Assembly (NCBI RefSeq): GCF_018129385.1
Contig: NZ_JAFCLN010000014.1
Location: forward strand, 62,001-126,000
DNA length: 64,000 bases
Direction of reading: 5' to 3'
From: Bradyrhizobium lablabi
Lineage (GTDB): Bacteria > Pseudomonadota > Alphaproteobacteria > Rhizobiales > Xanthobacteraceae
The notes beneath the pieces were generated by a model. The model had not been told where the DNA came from. It did not search any database and saw only the letters and a program-made list of their open reading frames with translations. Of this stretch, positions 1 to 7,300 are shown piece after piece (the stretch's first letter is position 1; every line of letters starts with the position of its first letter). The position numbers and the translations under genes were made by a program.

Positions 1-946
1 GCCCTTCGGGCACATTTAGGCTGTCAACGACCTGCGCGATGTTACCACCGTCGGCATAAGTGACCATGTGTCCGGCATCATTCACGAGGTATAGGTTGGC
101 GCGGCCGAGGACTTTGTGAAGCCGTCTCGCCTGCTCAGACTCAATAAGACGGTCTCCTGTTCCATGGAAAATATGGACTGGGCACCGAATGTCTGAATAG
201 CGAGATTGCAGTCTCTTCGCTTCCGGGATGAGGAGCGCACTTTCCTCCGCGGCCGCTTTCAGTTGCTTCGGCCGGAGCGTCAGGGAGGCGGGAAAGTTCT
301 CCTTGAAGCGTCCGGGAATGGAGCGGGGTGCAAATATCTTGCGAAGCAAGGCAGGCAGAATGGCCCATGAGATAACTGGTGCGAACGTATAGCGCATCAT
401 ATCCCCGAGCCCCGGTATAGCTGGACCTGACATCATCCAAAAGTCCCAACGAGACGTCGGAAAATAATAGCCGGAGGCGACCACGAGGCCTCGGACGGAG
501 AAGTTATCCTGCAACCCGAGGGCGAGAGCGACCAGTGCGCCCCAGGAATGACCCAACACCACAGGATCGCGCACAGCGAGATGATCTAAAGCTTTCGCGA
601 ATAGAGCCGCTTGCGACGTGGCAGTCCAGATGCAATCGCGGGGGCGTTGGCTGTATCCGAAGCCTGGCCGATCAAAACACAGAACACGATTGCGGCGAGC
701 AAGACGATCCACAAGTCCGCTAATGATAAAATCCTGAATCAAGGAGCCGTTGCCGTGGAACAGGACGACGCTGGGCGCTAATGGATCGCCTTGCTGGAGG
801 TAATGAAGTCGCACGCCCTCGCAATCGATGAAGCTTCCTATTGGGGGATTCTTCCGTTCAGCCAGGAATGAGAACACGATATTCCCGATTGCCAGCATAA
901 GAAGAATGCCCACAACGATGAGGAACACGATTAGAGCGGAACTCAT
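1..946 (-). CDS. Membrane-anchored alpha/beta hydrolase (3' end off the left edge)
   Basis: The frame is open from an ATG at 946 to the left edge (315 codons) with no stop, so the C-terminus is missing. Residues 1-28 are one hydrophobic stretch, which suggests a membrane anchor or uncleaved signal. An alpha/beta hydrolase domain follows, with an HGNG oxyanion motif near residue 64, DRPGFGYS near 92, a nucleophile elbow GHSWG (Ser134), a late GTGDRLI strand holding the likely acid, and a His in NDAGHMV as the third catalytic residue. All three catalytic positions are therefore visible. The substrate cannot be told from sequence; esterase, epoxide hydrolase and haloalkane dehalogenase relatives share this pattern. 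No operon partner lies upstream within 150 bases. Confidence 0.85.
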   Translation of the reverse strand, partial: MSSALIVFLIVVGILLMLAIGNIVFSFLAERKNPPIGSFIDCEGVRLHYLQQGDPLAPSVVLFHGNGSLIQDFIISGLVDRLARRNRVLCFDRPGFGYSQRPRDCIWTATSQAALFAKALDHLAVRDPVVLGHSWGALVALALGLQDNFSVRGLVVASGYYFPTSRWDFWMMSGPAIPGLGDMMRYTFAPVISWAILPALLRKIFAPRSIPGRFKENFPASLTLRPKQLKAAAEESALLIPEAKRLQSRYSDIRCPVHIFHGTGDRLIESEQARRLHKVLGRANLYLVNDAGHMVTYADGGNIAQVVDSLNVPEG

Positions 947-1148
947 GCGCTAAGCCTCACGAAGTGATCACAATCGAAGTTGCAGGCGAGCAGGCCTGAC
1001 TTCGGCATAACCGGGACATGTAGCTGCCCGTTCCTAAGTGACATCGAGGGCTGAGGATGAGGACGACAGAAAAGAGTGTGGGGCTCTGGAACGGTTTCAC
1101 CACATGGCGTTTCCCGGCAAGGAGACTCGGGCGAGTCATCAACCCAAA

Positions 1149-1301
1149 TCACCGGAGAACCAAGATGGCAAACCCAATTTTCCGCGATGGAAACCTCTCC
1201 CCAAGGCGACGCCAGACATAAGCTATGGCCAAAAGCCCGAGGGTAGCTGCCACGCTCCAGCGACCTAGTTCGGTTCGCCGAACATCGCCATTGTAGGTCA
1301 T
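1149..1301 (-). CDS. Small single-pass membrane protein, hypothetical (50 aa)
   Basis: This short frame runs from an ATG at 1301 to a TGA at 1149. A strong ribosome-binding site, GGAGGAG, lies three bases upstream of the ATG (1305..1311), and this is the main reason for believing the gene. The product has a polar N-terminus, one hydrophobic segment around residues 17-30, then a basic stretch and a second short hydrophobic tail. I do not recognise the family. It sits between two other minus-strand genes, but 200 or more bases from the hydrolase, so it need not be co-transcribed. A chance frame remains possible. Confidence 0.45.
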   Translation of the reverse strand: MTYNGDVRRTELGRWSVAATLGLLAIAYVWRRLGERFPSRKIGFAILVLR

Positions 1302-1425
1302 AGTCTCCTCCGTTGACTTCAATCGTCAGCGTATGGAGGAGTTGCTGCGCATTTCGGATGCCGAGGCGCCATCAAATGGGAACCGCTCAGCTCAGCGGTG
1401 TCGATAACCTCGCCTCCCAGACACG

Positions 1426-1911
1426 TTAATCATATCGGATAGCGCTGAATTGGCCATCGCCTTCCAAGCGAGCGAGCTTTACGTCTTCTACCTTTTCGAT
1501 TTGATGCTGGCGAAGCTGAGATAGAAGCTCTTCCGTCAAGAGCAGTTCTTTTCGCATTGCCTCATCGACGATACGCCCATCCTTTATCACAGTAAGAGAC
1601 GGTGGCCTCAATATCGGGCGCAAGACAGCATACCTATACGTCAGCCAATCGATGACATATTCCCAAGTTACGATGGTCGCGACCAACACAAGACCTTCGG
1701 TGACGGATTGGTATTCCTTTCCCAAGCCGTTCTGAGCTGCGTCGGCAATCAGCACGATCACCAAGAGATCTGCTGGCCCAAAATGGCCAGCTTGGCGGCG
1801 GGCCATAAAGCGCAGAACGAAGAAAAGGCCGAGGTACATGAGAGTGCCGCGCACAATTATTTCGGCGATCCCGAGGTTGGGTAAGAAGACGTCGCTCCAG
1901 CTGATTTGCAT
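1426..1911 (-). CDS. DUF421 (YetF-like) membrane protein
   Basis: The 161-residue product has the DUF421 layout: two or three N-terminal hydrophobic helices (about residues 15-95) containing the stretch RRQAGHFGPADLLVIVLIAD, then a soluble domain with PSLTVIKDGRIVDEAM and a helical LLSQLRQHQIEKVEDVKLA segment. Members of this family (YetF, YkjA) are inner-membrane proteins of unclear function, often linked to stress or sporulation. I chose the ATG at 1911 rather than an in-frame ATG at 1986 because GAGGAACT lies just upstream of it and because family members start close to the first helix. It is transcribed alone, divergent from the stress genes that start at 2133. Confidence 0.8.
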   Translation of the reverse strand: MQISWSDVFLPNLGIAEIIVRGTLMYLGLFFVLRFMARRQAGHFGPADLLVIVLIADAAQNGLGKEYQSVTEGLVLVATIVTWEYVIDWLTYRYAVLRPILRPPSLTVIKDGRIVDEAMRKELLLTEELLSQLRQHQIEKVEDVKLARLEGDGQFSAIRYD

Positions 1912-2077
1912 GGCGAGTTCCTCGTGTTTAATGACCAACGCGCTCGCCGGTGCGCAAAGGTGATGAGGCATTCCGGTCGTTTGCACTACCGCAAATAACC
2001 GAAGAAAGTCCGATCACGGCGCTTCCCGGAGATCGAGCCGCTCTCAGTTTCGCTCATCTGCCGAAAAGGGAAAGATA

Positions 2078-2102
2078 GGAACTCCTCGCCAGTTCTTCGG
2101 TT
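2078..2102 (+). promoter_or_regulatory. Candidate EcfG (general stress sigma factor) promoter
   Basis: GGAAC at 2078..2082 is followed after 16 bases by GGTT at 2099..2102. The alphaproteobacterial general-stress promoter is GGAAC, 16-17 bases, CGTT, so three of four -10 bases match. The spacing to the ATG at 2133 suits a promoter, and the second gene downstream is a general-stress-protein family member. This is inference from a short motif. Confidence 0.4.
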
Positions 2103-2132
2103 GTCGAAGTCCGCGATCAACTGGAGGACAAG

Positions 2133-2453
2133 ATGAAACGCGCGTACTATTCATTGATCTCAGCAACTTTGCTTATTGCGGGCCCGGCCCTGGCGCAAAA
2201 TCCCCCGGCAGCCGATCGGCCGAACAACAACGCCGTCAACAGCTCTGACCAGAACAACTCCAATCGACCTGTCGCCGGGGCGAACAGTTTCACCGAGGGC
2301 CAAGCCAGATCGAGAATCGAGGAAGCCGGTTACACCAACGTCACTTCGCTGAGGAAGGACGACAATGGTGTTTGGCGCGGCAAAGCGAGCAAGGGCGGCT
2401 CGACCACCGATGTCAGCCTCGATTTCCAAGGCAACGTCAACGCAGCGAAGTGA
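2133..2453 (+). CDS. Exported PepSY-like small protein
   Basis: The 106-residue product begins with a clear Sec signal peptide (MKRAYYSLISATLLIAGPALA, cut expected after ALA at residue 21), so it should act in the periplasm. A low-complexity Asn-rich linker (residues 23-48) leads to a compact C-terminal domain with FTEGQARSRIEEAGYTNV, then VWRGKASKGG and DVSLDFQGNV, the helix-plus-strands pattern of PepSY/YpeB-type domains. Such domains are thought to bind or inhibit proteases or sense the envelope state. A GGAGGACAAG ribosome-binding site precedes the ATG. The next gene starts 16 bases downstream, so the two are likely one transcript. Confidence 0.75.
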   Translation: MKRAYYSLISATLLIAGPALAQNPPAADRPNNNAVNSSDQNNSNRPVAGANSFTEGQARSRIEEAGYTNVTSLRKDDNGVWRGKASKGGSTTDVSLDFQGNVNAAK

Positions 2454-2469
2454 GCACAGGATTTGAATT

Positions 2470-3090
2470 ATGACCGTTACGATTTCGCGGCTCTACGACA
2501 ACTACTCTGACGCACAACGCGCCGTTTCAAGCCTCGAAGCAGCCGGAGTGCCGCATTCCGACCTCAGCATCGTCGCCAACAATTCGGACAACTGGTACAA
2601 TTCGGACAGGAAGATCGATCGAGACCGCGACGGGACCGATGATCGTGCGGAAGGAGCGGCGACTGGTGCCGGTGTCGGCGCGGGCCTTGGCGGCGCCGCG
2701 GGCCTGCTGGCTGGGCTCGGATTGATGGCCATTCCAGGCCTCGGTCCCGTCGTCGCCGCGGGTTGGCTCGCCTCTACCGCGCTGGGTGCGGCCGCGGGAG
2801 CTGCGACGGGCGGAGTCGTGGGGGCTCTGACCCAGGCTGGGGTGTCTGAGGAAGAAGCTCCGCTTTATGCCGAAGGCATTCGGCGCGGCGGTACGCTGGT
2901 TTCGGCAAGGGTACCTGACGCCGACCGCGCGCGCTACGAAGCAATCCTCAACCAGTCCTCGGTCAACCTGACCGATCGTCGGGCAGCTTGGCAAAAAGAT
3001 GGCTGGAACAGCTTCGACCCGTCCGCAAGGCCTTATGGAGCGGACGACGTTCGCCGCGAGCGCCAACTTTATGCTGGCGGCTTGAGGTAA
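2470..3090 (+). CDS. General stress protein 17M-like (YflT domain) with glycine-rich helical insert
   Basis: The 206-residue product starts with the YflT/GSP17M pattern, TISRLYDNYSDAQRAVSSLE followed by AAGVPHSDLSIVAN. A charged loop (DRDRDGTDD) then leads to a Gly/Ala-rich double hydrophobic hairpin (about residues 63-125), of the kind that inserts into or shields against membranes. A second small alpha/beta element (EEEAPLYAEGIRRGGTLVSA) repeats the sense of the first. Family members in Bradyrhizobium respond to general stress, but the biochemical role is unknown. It lies 16 bases after the exported protein gene and probably shares its promoter. Confidence 0.75.
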   Translation: MTVTISRLYDNYSDAQRAVSSLEAAGVPHSDLSIVANNSDNWYNSDRKIDRDRDGTDDRAEGAATGAGVGAGLGGAAGLLAGLGLMAIPGLGPVVAAGWLASTALGAAAGAATGGVVGALTQAGVSEEEAPLYAEGIRRGGTLVSARVPDADRARYEAILNQSSVNLTDRRAAWQKDGWNSFDPSARPYGADDVRRERQLYAGGLR

Positions 3091-3490
3091 CGAGCGGACT
3101 GAACAAACGCGATTGGCTGTCTTGTTCTCGCCGTACGCTTGTCTCTCAGCAACGATGGCAGGATGGAAAGCCGGCAAGGCCCAGCGTCTGACGAGGGCGC
3201 TGAGGCCAATGTTTTGTTCGATTGCAACGGTCTCGAACTCCGAAGGGAATCGACGCCTCCTTGATATGGTCGCCGCCAAGCGTGCCGGACGCTAATCGGC
3301 GAAGCGCCGCGCACAGGGATGCGTTGGGCGCTATCGCAATCGACGTCCTGGTCCCGGACGGAATGGTTGGAGAGTCCATCATCCTAATACGCGAAGATTT
3401 TTTACTGAGGACTGCGCGCTATATCCGACGATGGTGTGACTGCCGCATTAAAAGCAAGAAGGTTCGCAACAATGAAACGGCAGACAGTTG
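3091..3490. other. Intergenic stretch with no convincing gene
   Basis: No frame here has both a credible start and protein-like composition. The longest plus-strand frame (ending at 3491) lacks a ribosome-binding site and does not resemble any family known to me. A rho-independent terminator lies at its right end. Confidence 0.5.
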
Positions 3491-3520
3491 AGCCGGAGAG
3501 CGCGTGCGCCTCCGGCTTTT
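3491..3520 (+). terminator. Rho-independent terminator
   Basis: An 8-base-pair stem, AGCCGGAG at 3491..3498 with CTCCGGCT at 3510..3517, is followed by a T run (3517..3520) on the plus strand. It would end plus-strand transcription from the stress genes, or simply insulate the convergent DUF3606 gene. Confidence 0.6.
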
Positions 3521-3525
3521 ACTTA

Positions 3526-3723
3526 TCAGCGACGGCCGCGTTTGAGCGCCTTCGTAACCTTCTTGCGGCTGTTGCCGACTTTCTTGACCGCCTTCTTAAC
3601 AGCGGAAGCAGACTTCTTCGTCTTCTTCGCCGTATATCGAACCTCGTAATCCTGGCCGCCTGCGACGCGCGTTCGGTCCTGGTTGCGGCCGAACGTCGTG
3701 AGCTTCCTGGCTTTCTTCGCCAT
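3526..3723 (-). CDS. DUF3606 small basic protein
   Basis: The 65-residue product is strongly basic. Its centre carries the DUF3606 pattern: an Asp/Arg pair (DRTRVAGG), QDYEVRYTAKK, then a helical SASAVKKAVKKVGNSRKKV. These small proteins are common in rhizobia and resemble Lys-rich nucleoid-binding tails, but no function has been shown to my knowledge. The start is secure: GAGGAGG lies eight bases before the ATG at 3723. It stands alone, convergent with the stress genes. Confidence 0.8.
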   Translation of the reverse strand: MAKKARKLTTFGRNQDRTRVAGGQDYEVRYTAKKTKKSASAVKKAVKKVGNSRKKVTKALKRGRR

Positions 3724-3877
3724 CCGTTAATCCTCCTCAGTGGACGCTAGGAACGCTCGGCATGTGTTCGGAGTTCCGTTCAGGCGAACTTAGAACTGCT
3801 TATGAGTTTCGGGGAGGGCGTTAGATGATCTATCGCGGGCTCGGATATTCGTCGAGACACCCGATAACACGACCTTC

Positions 3878-4072
3878 CTAACCGCGTTCGTCGCGAGGTG
3901 TTGGGGGAGGCGCTCCTATGCTCATTGGCTTGGCACGCTGGGGCTGGCTGAGCCTTCGCTCGTAGCTATTGGCGAGGTCGAGTAACCGGCGTTTGATGAA
4001 GGGGTCGGTGTTGGCCGCCAATTCGCGTATGTGCTCCACGCGCCCCTTGATGAATTCGTCCTCAGTAATCAT
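3878..4072 (-). CDS. Small helical hypothetical protein
   Basis: The 64-residue product has one amphipathic helical core, IRELAANTDPFIKRRLLDLA followed by NSYERRL, and a Pro-rich tail. The pattern, a residue pair with Ala/Thr, then DP, then R..LL.LA..YERRL, recurs in other tiny proteins of this window (those starting at 5343 and 6050) and in many Bradyrhizobium hypotheticals. GAGG lies seven bases before the ATG. No function is known. Confidence 0.7.
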   Translation of the reverse strand: MITEDEFIKGRVEHIRELAANTDPFIKRRLLDLANSYERRLSQPQRAKPMSIGAPPPTPRDERG

Positions 4073-4180
4073 CTGAACCTCGGTAAAAGAAAAGCGAAGG
4101 TGTAGAATTTCCCGACAGGGAAAGTAGCTTTTGATAAAGCTAGGTCGTTAGTCTCAAGTTTCATTAATGCGAGTTATGTT

Positions 4181-5083
4181 GTGAAGCGTTCAGCGGAGAT
4201 GCCGGGGTTCATTAAACCTCAGCTTGCGACTCTCAGGTCAAAAGCCCCTAAAGGCGAGCAGTGGCTTCACGAAATCAAGTACGACGGCTACCGCATCCAG
4301 ATTCACATCAACGGCGGACGTAAGAAGGCCTACACCCGCAACGGCCTGGATTGGACGAAGCGTTTCTCCACCATTGCTGGCGCATTCGATATTCCAGGCC
4401 AAGCCATCATCGACGGCGAAGTGGTGGTTGTTCACGAAGGCCGCACGAACTTCTCCGAGCTTCAAGCCGAACTTGCCGCCGGCCGACAAGGCAGGCTGGT
4501 CTACTACGCGTTCGATCTTCTATGGCGCGACGGAGATCTCCGAAAGCTGTCCCAGCTCCAGCGAAAGCAGGCTTTATCCGACCTCCTTGGTGAAAACGAC
4601 ATCGATCTGCCGGTTATCTACTCCGAACACCTCACCGGGGATGGACAGGTCCTGTTCAAGCACGCCAGCAAACTGAACTTTGAAGGCATCATCTCGAAAC
4701 GCGCAGACTCCCCCTACAAATCCGAACGCGGTGAAGCCTGGGTAAAGGTGAAGGCCATCCAGCGTGAGAAGTTTCCCGTCGTTGGCTTCATCAAAGACCC
4801 CTCGGGCGTCGCTGCTCTCTATCTCGGGAAGCAGGAAGGCAAAGAGTTGCGTTACATGGGGAAGGTTGGCACCGGCTGGAATCGGACGACCTCGAGCCGG
4901 ATACGCAAGCAGCTCGACACTGTGGTGAGCCCAAAGTCCAAACTCACCAAGCCTGTCAGGAAACCGAAGGCCACCTGGGTCGAACCGAAGTTCTTTGCCG
5001 ATGTTGAATATCGAGACATCACCTCGGAGGGTTTGCTGCGCGCCAGCTCGTTCAAAGGGCTATCGAGGAATGACAAATCCTAG
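4181..5083 (+). CDS. Stand-alone LigD-type ATP-dependent DNA ligase
   Basis: The 300-residue product is an ATP-dependent DNA ligase core like the ligase domain of LigD. Nucleotidyltransferase motifs are in order: motif I KYDGYR with the adenylated Lys near residue 33, motif III as DGEVVV and YYAFDLLW, motif IV FEGIISKR and motif V WVKVK. The OB-fold follows, with VVGFIKDPSG and GKVGTGW. The polymerase and 3'-phosphoesterase domains of full LigD are absent. Rhizobia often carry such extra LigD paralogues, which with Ku can seal double-strand breaks by end joining; no ku gene is in this window. The start is uncertain: the listed frame start at 4181 is a GTG, and an ATG at 4199 is the next possibility. 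The 3' end overlaps the next gene by 14 bases. Confidence 0.88.
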   Translation: MKRSAEMPGFIKPQLATLRSKAPKGEQWLHEIKYDGYRIQIHINGGRKKAYTRNGLDWTKRFSTIAGAFDIPGQAIIDGEVVVVHEGRTNFSELQAELAAGRQGRLVYYAFDLLWRDGDLRKLSQLQRKQALSDLLGENDIDLPVIYSEHLTGDGQVLFKHASKLNFEGIISKRADSPYKSERGEAWVKVKAIQREKFPVVGFIKDPSGVAALYLGKQEGKELRYMGKVGTGWNRTTSSRIRKQLDTVVSPKSKLTKPVRKPKATWVEPKFFADVEYRDITSEGLLRASSFKGLSRNDKS

Positions 5084-5273
5084 CTGCCCAGTATGTCTAG
5101 GTGTGGGTTGGGTCTGTGAAAATCATCCGAACCGCGCATGGGATGAGGATATTGGCTGCGTGTGCGGCGGCGGGATGCTCTGTGAGTGCAATAGGTCGGA
5201 TGATATCAACGAAGGTATCGAGGAGCCCAACACGAGCGAAGTGATTGGCCCGAGGCCGACTCGCAGGCATTGA
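5070..5273 (+). CDS. Cys-rich zinc-ribbon-like small protein
   Basis: The 67-residue product has a CPVCLGVGWVCENHP stretch and a CVCGGGMLCEC stretch, seven Cys plus a His, spaced like a small DnaJ-type or ribbon zinc site. Proteins of this kind are common beside unrelated genes in Bradyrhizobium and their role is unknown. The ATG at 5070 lies inside the end of the ligase gene, with GAGG just upstream, so translation is probably coupled to the ligase. Confidence 0.7.
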   Translation: MTNPSCPVCLGVGWVCENHPNRAWDEDIGCVCGGGMLCECNRSDDINEGIEEPNTSEVIGPRPTRRH

Positions 5274-5342
5274 CTCTGATGTGTGGTTAGCGCGACGGGA
5301 ACGATTTTCGCAGCCGATCTTTTCCCTTTGGGTGCTACCGCC

Positions 5343-5498
5343 ATGACCGAAACTGATGAGAACCGCTATCGCAGAGAAGCCGAGGAGTGTCGTCGCCTAG
5401 CGGCGAAGGCAGTCAGCCCGATTGATAGAGACAGACTGCATCGAATGGCCGACGAATGGCTGAAGCTCGCCCAGGGGCTTCAAGACAAATCGAAATAA
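5343..5498 (+). CDS. Small helical hypothetical protein
   Basis: The 51-residue product is almost all helix, with a YRREAEECRRLAAKA segment followed by DRDRLHRMADEWLKLAQ. This matches the family of tiny proteins that recurs in the window. An in-frame ATG at 5283 would add 20 residues of unlike composition, so I prefer the ATG at 5343. No strong ribosome-binding site is visible. Confidence 0.6.
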   Translation: MTETDENRYRREAEECRRLAAKAVSPIDRDRLHRMADEWLKLAQGLQDKSK

Positions 5499-5830
5499 GG
5501 GTCCTCTTTAGACAACCTACTCTTTTCTTCGTTTGGCTTGGCTTCCGGCCAGTGTTGATCATGCCAATCAGCTTGGGCTCCGTAATCGCGGGCCATTCGC
5601 TCTAGGACTTCCCGGGCACCGGCGTGGACGAGATCGCCGCCTGCTGGCGACAAAGCAATTCAAGGGCGCGGTAGGAAGGGCGATCCATCGGACGGAGTAT
5701 TCCGCTTTGGCGCGCCGTCGCATTAAACCTGTGTTACAAAGTGAACTTATCTCCCGGTTGACAGGTAAGTTCGGCGTGAGTGTCAAAAGATAATTGTGGC
5801 GCGGTTCCGATTGAGGGAACATGGTGGGCC
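5499..5830. other. Intergenic stretch, nothing recognised
   Basis: Frames on both strands here look like shadow translations rather than proteins, and none has a ribosome-binding site. The right end presumably holds the promoter for the two small genes that start at 5853. Confidence 0.5.
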
Positions 5831-5852
5831 TGTCAGGAATTGGAGGTGGCCC

Positions 5853-6053
5853 ATGCCAAAACGCCTTCGGATCAAACAAACCGATCAGCTTGAAGATCGC
5901 TTAGCCGAAACTGCAAAGCGCCTGCGCGAGGAGGCTGCAAAGCTGAAACCTGGTGCGGCGCGAGATGAGCTGCTTCGCAGAGCAAACCAAGCAGAGGTCG
6001 GCGCGCACATGAGCGAGTGGCTGCGGTCTGCGGGACTTCAGCCCCCGCGATGA
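5853..6053 (+). CDS. Small charged helical protein
   Basis: The 66-residue product is a single long charged helix or coiled coil (LEDRLAETAKRLREEAAKLK) followed by a second helix (RDELLRRANQAEVGAHMSEW). GGAGGTGG lies a few bases before the ATG at 5853 and fixes the start. Its TGA overlaps the ATG of the next gene (ATGA), so the pair is translationally coupled. The function is unknown. It is a common Bradyrhizobium hypothetical type. Confidence 0.75.
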   Translation: MPKRLRIKQTDQLEDRLAETAKRLREEAAKLKPGAARDELLRRANQAEVGAHMSEWLRSAGLQPPR

Positions 6054-6190
6054 AAGACTATCAGGCGCAGGTTGAGAAGCTACGGAAGGACGCGGCAGAA
6101 TGCGCCATGATCCGCGATCTCGCGACTGACAAAGCCAAGCGCGATATGTTTGATCGACTGGCAAGCCATCTCACAGTGCTTGCGGATTAG
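6050..6190 (+). CDS. Small helical hypothetical protein (46 aa)
   Basis: The ATG at 6050 overlaps the stop of the previous gene as ATGA. The product has a YQAQVEKLRKDAAEC helix, then DKAKRDMFDRLASHLTVLAD, the same plan as the tiny proteins at 3878..4072 and 5343..5498. The frame is too short for length filters, but its composition and coupling argue that it is real. The function is unknown. Confidence 0.65.
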   Translation: MKDYQAQVEKLRKDAAECAMIRDLATDKAKRDMFDRLASHLTVLAD

Positions 6191-6502
6191 GTTGAAATGG
6201 TAATGCTTGAGCGCAAGAGTAGTTGAAGAGTAAGGCGCCTTAGTTGGTGGCCCGGACCAGCAACTAGATCGACGAAGGCGGGGGTAAATTGTTTTGAAGG
6301 GCCGTGGCCTGGGCTGCCCGTCGGCGAGAGGCAGCAAAACGCTCCCTCTCACGGGAGCGTTCATCGCGGAGTTGTCGGGCCTCTTTGATCGCCGCGTCCG
6401 CACGACTAAGAAGCGAGTCCCGTGCCGATCTATGAATTGTGACCTGGTTGTCCTAAGCTTCACGAAGGCCGATGTTCTGCCACGCGAGCCCGGCTCTTGA
6501 TC
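6191..6502. other. Intergenic stretch containing one strong hairpin
   Basis: The longest plus-strand frame here (6294..6500) reads like translated non-coding sequence. The only clear structure is the inverted repeat at 6338..6361, listed separately. Confidence 0.5.
6335..6361 (-). terminator. Hairpin with T run on the minus strand
   Basis: AACGCTCCC (6338..6346) and GGGAGCGTT (6353..6361) form a perfect 9-base-pair stem with a 6-base loop. Read on the minus strand it ends in TTTT, so it could terminate the small minus-strand gene that ends at 6503. Confidence 0.5.
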
Positions 6503-6691
6503 CTATAAGGAAGCCGTGCCTTTTGCGGCTTCTTCTCTGGTTTTGGATGCGAGCATGTCAAGCTGAGTGGCTAAACCTACGAAGCTTCGCGCGATGTTCC
6601 TCATGATGAAAGCGCAGTCTTTGGAAGTGTTGGGCACCTGAGACTTCAGTTTGAACTCGCTAGCCAAGGCGCGGGCCTGTTCAGGGGTCAT
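6503..6691 (-). CDS. Small helical hypothetical protein
   Basis: The 62-residue product starts MTPEQARALASEFK and continues with FIMRNIARSFVGLATQLDML, two amphipathic helices. I use the ATG at 6691; an ATG at 6748 would add 19 residues with no family-like features. The family is a common unnamed one in Bradyrhizobium. A hairpin terminator follows about 140 bases downstream. Confidence 0.55.
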   Translation of the reverse strand: MTPEQARALASEFKLKSQVPNTSKDCAFIMRNIARSFVGLATQLDMLASKTREEAAKGTASL

Positions 6692-6863
6692 CAATCCAAC
6701 TCTCACTATGACTCGCAGGTTAATCGCGCCATCACGCGGCGGTTCCAATTTGCACCTAGTCGCCCCGAAGCGGTCTCAATTGGTAATCGCTTAGGAACGA
6801 CTTCCAATCTGAGAGATTAAAACTCCGGTCTGTGGCGCGATCGTTCGTGCCATCCACCGGGAA

Positions 6864-6910
6864 CGGCCCATCAGTTGAACGCGCGTCCAACGATGGGCCG
6901 GTTTTCGTTT
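6864..6910 (+). terminator. Rho-independent terminator
   Basis: CGGCCCATC (6864..6872) pairs with GATGGGCCG (6892..6900), followed by GTTTTCGTTT on the plus strand. No plus-strand gene was found just upstream, so it may end a small untranslated RNA or guard the convergent genes to its right. Confidence 0.5.
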
Positions 6911-6995
6911 AGCCGAAGAACAGCCAGAGCAGGACAGCAGCAGCGAAGGCGATCCAGGCTGAGGCGACAAATATCTTTCCCTTGTCGGCCGGCAT
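6909..6995 (-). CDS. Very small membrane peptide (28 aa)
   Basis: The ATG at 6995 overlaps the stop of the upstream gene as TGATG. The 28-residue product is a short charged head (MPADKGK) followed by one hydrophobic helix to the C-terminus. The overlap and the clean transmembrane composition argue for a real small protein of the inner membrane; the function is unknown. Confidence 0.5.
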   Translation of the reverse strand: MPADKGKIFVASAWIAFAAAVLLWLFFG

Positions 6996-7258
6996 CAGGC
7001 GAATAGCTCGGCACCGGCGGGCGCCAGTCTGACGAACGTTCCGCTCTCGTGCATCTCGAGCCAGCCGCGCTCGATGCACAGCTTCAGCCCTGCGCTGTAT
7101 TCGGGAACGCTGCCCTTGTCCTCTGACAGAAACGGCCAATTGATCTTCTCAATGTAGATCCGGCCGTCTTGGATCGGCTCGAAGGCGTGAGCGTGCTCCA
7201 TCAGGCGGCGCGCGGCTTTCTCGGGATTGGCGTAAGGGCGTTCTTGGGTCAACTTCAT
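6995..7258 (-). CDS. Hypothetical protein (87 aa)
   Basis: The product has a helical N-terminus (NPEKAARRLMEHAHA) and a compact alpha/beta remainder with GRIYIEKINWPFL and a final GTFVRLAPAGAELFA. The SAGLKLCIERGWLEMHESG segment looks like a winged-helix wing region, but a DNA-binding role is only a guess. AGAGG lies four bases before the ATG. The stop overlaps the small membrane peptide gene, so the two form a small operon. Confidence 0.7.
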   Translation of the reverse strand: MKLTQERPYANPEKAARRLMEHAHAFEPIQDGRIYIEKINWPFLSEDKGSVPEYSAGLKLCIERGWLEMHESGTFVRLAPAGAELFA

Positions 7259-7300
7259 GCGACCTCTATGCCCGATTCGATCTGCTCCGAAATCGCTGAA

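Noticed and set aside
2527..3279. 250-codon minus-strand frame opposite the YflT-domain gene
   Set aside because: It is antisense to a gene with a clear domain, has no ribosome-binding site and extends into non-coding sequence.
5533..5793. Plus-strand frame of 86 codons and minus-strand frame of 103 codons
   Set aside because: Neither has a ribosome-binding site or protein-like composition, so the region is treated as non-coding.
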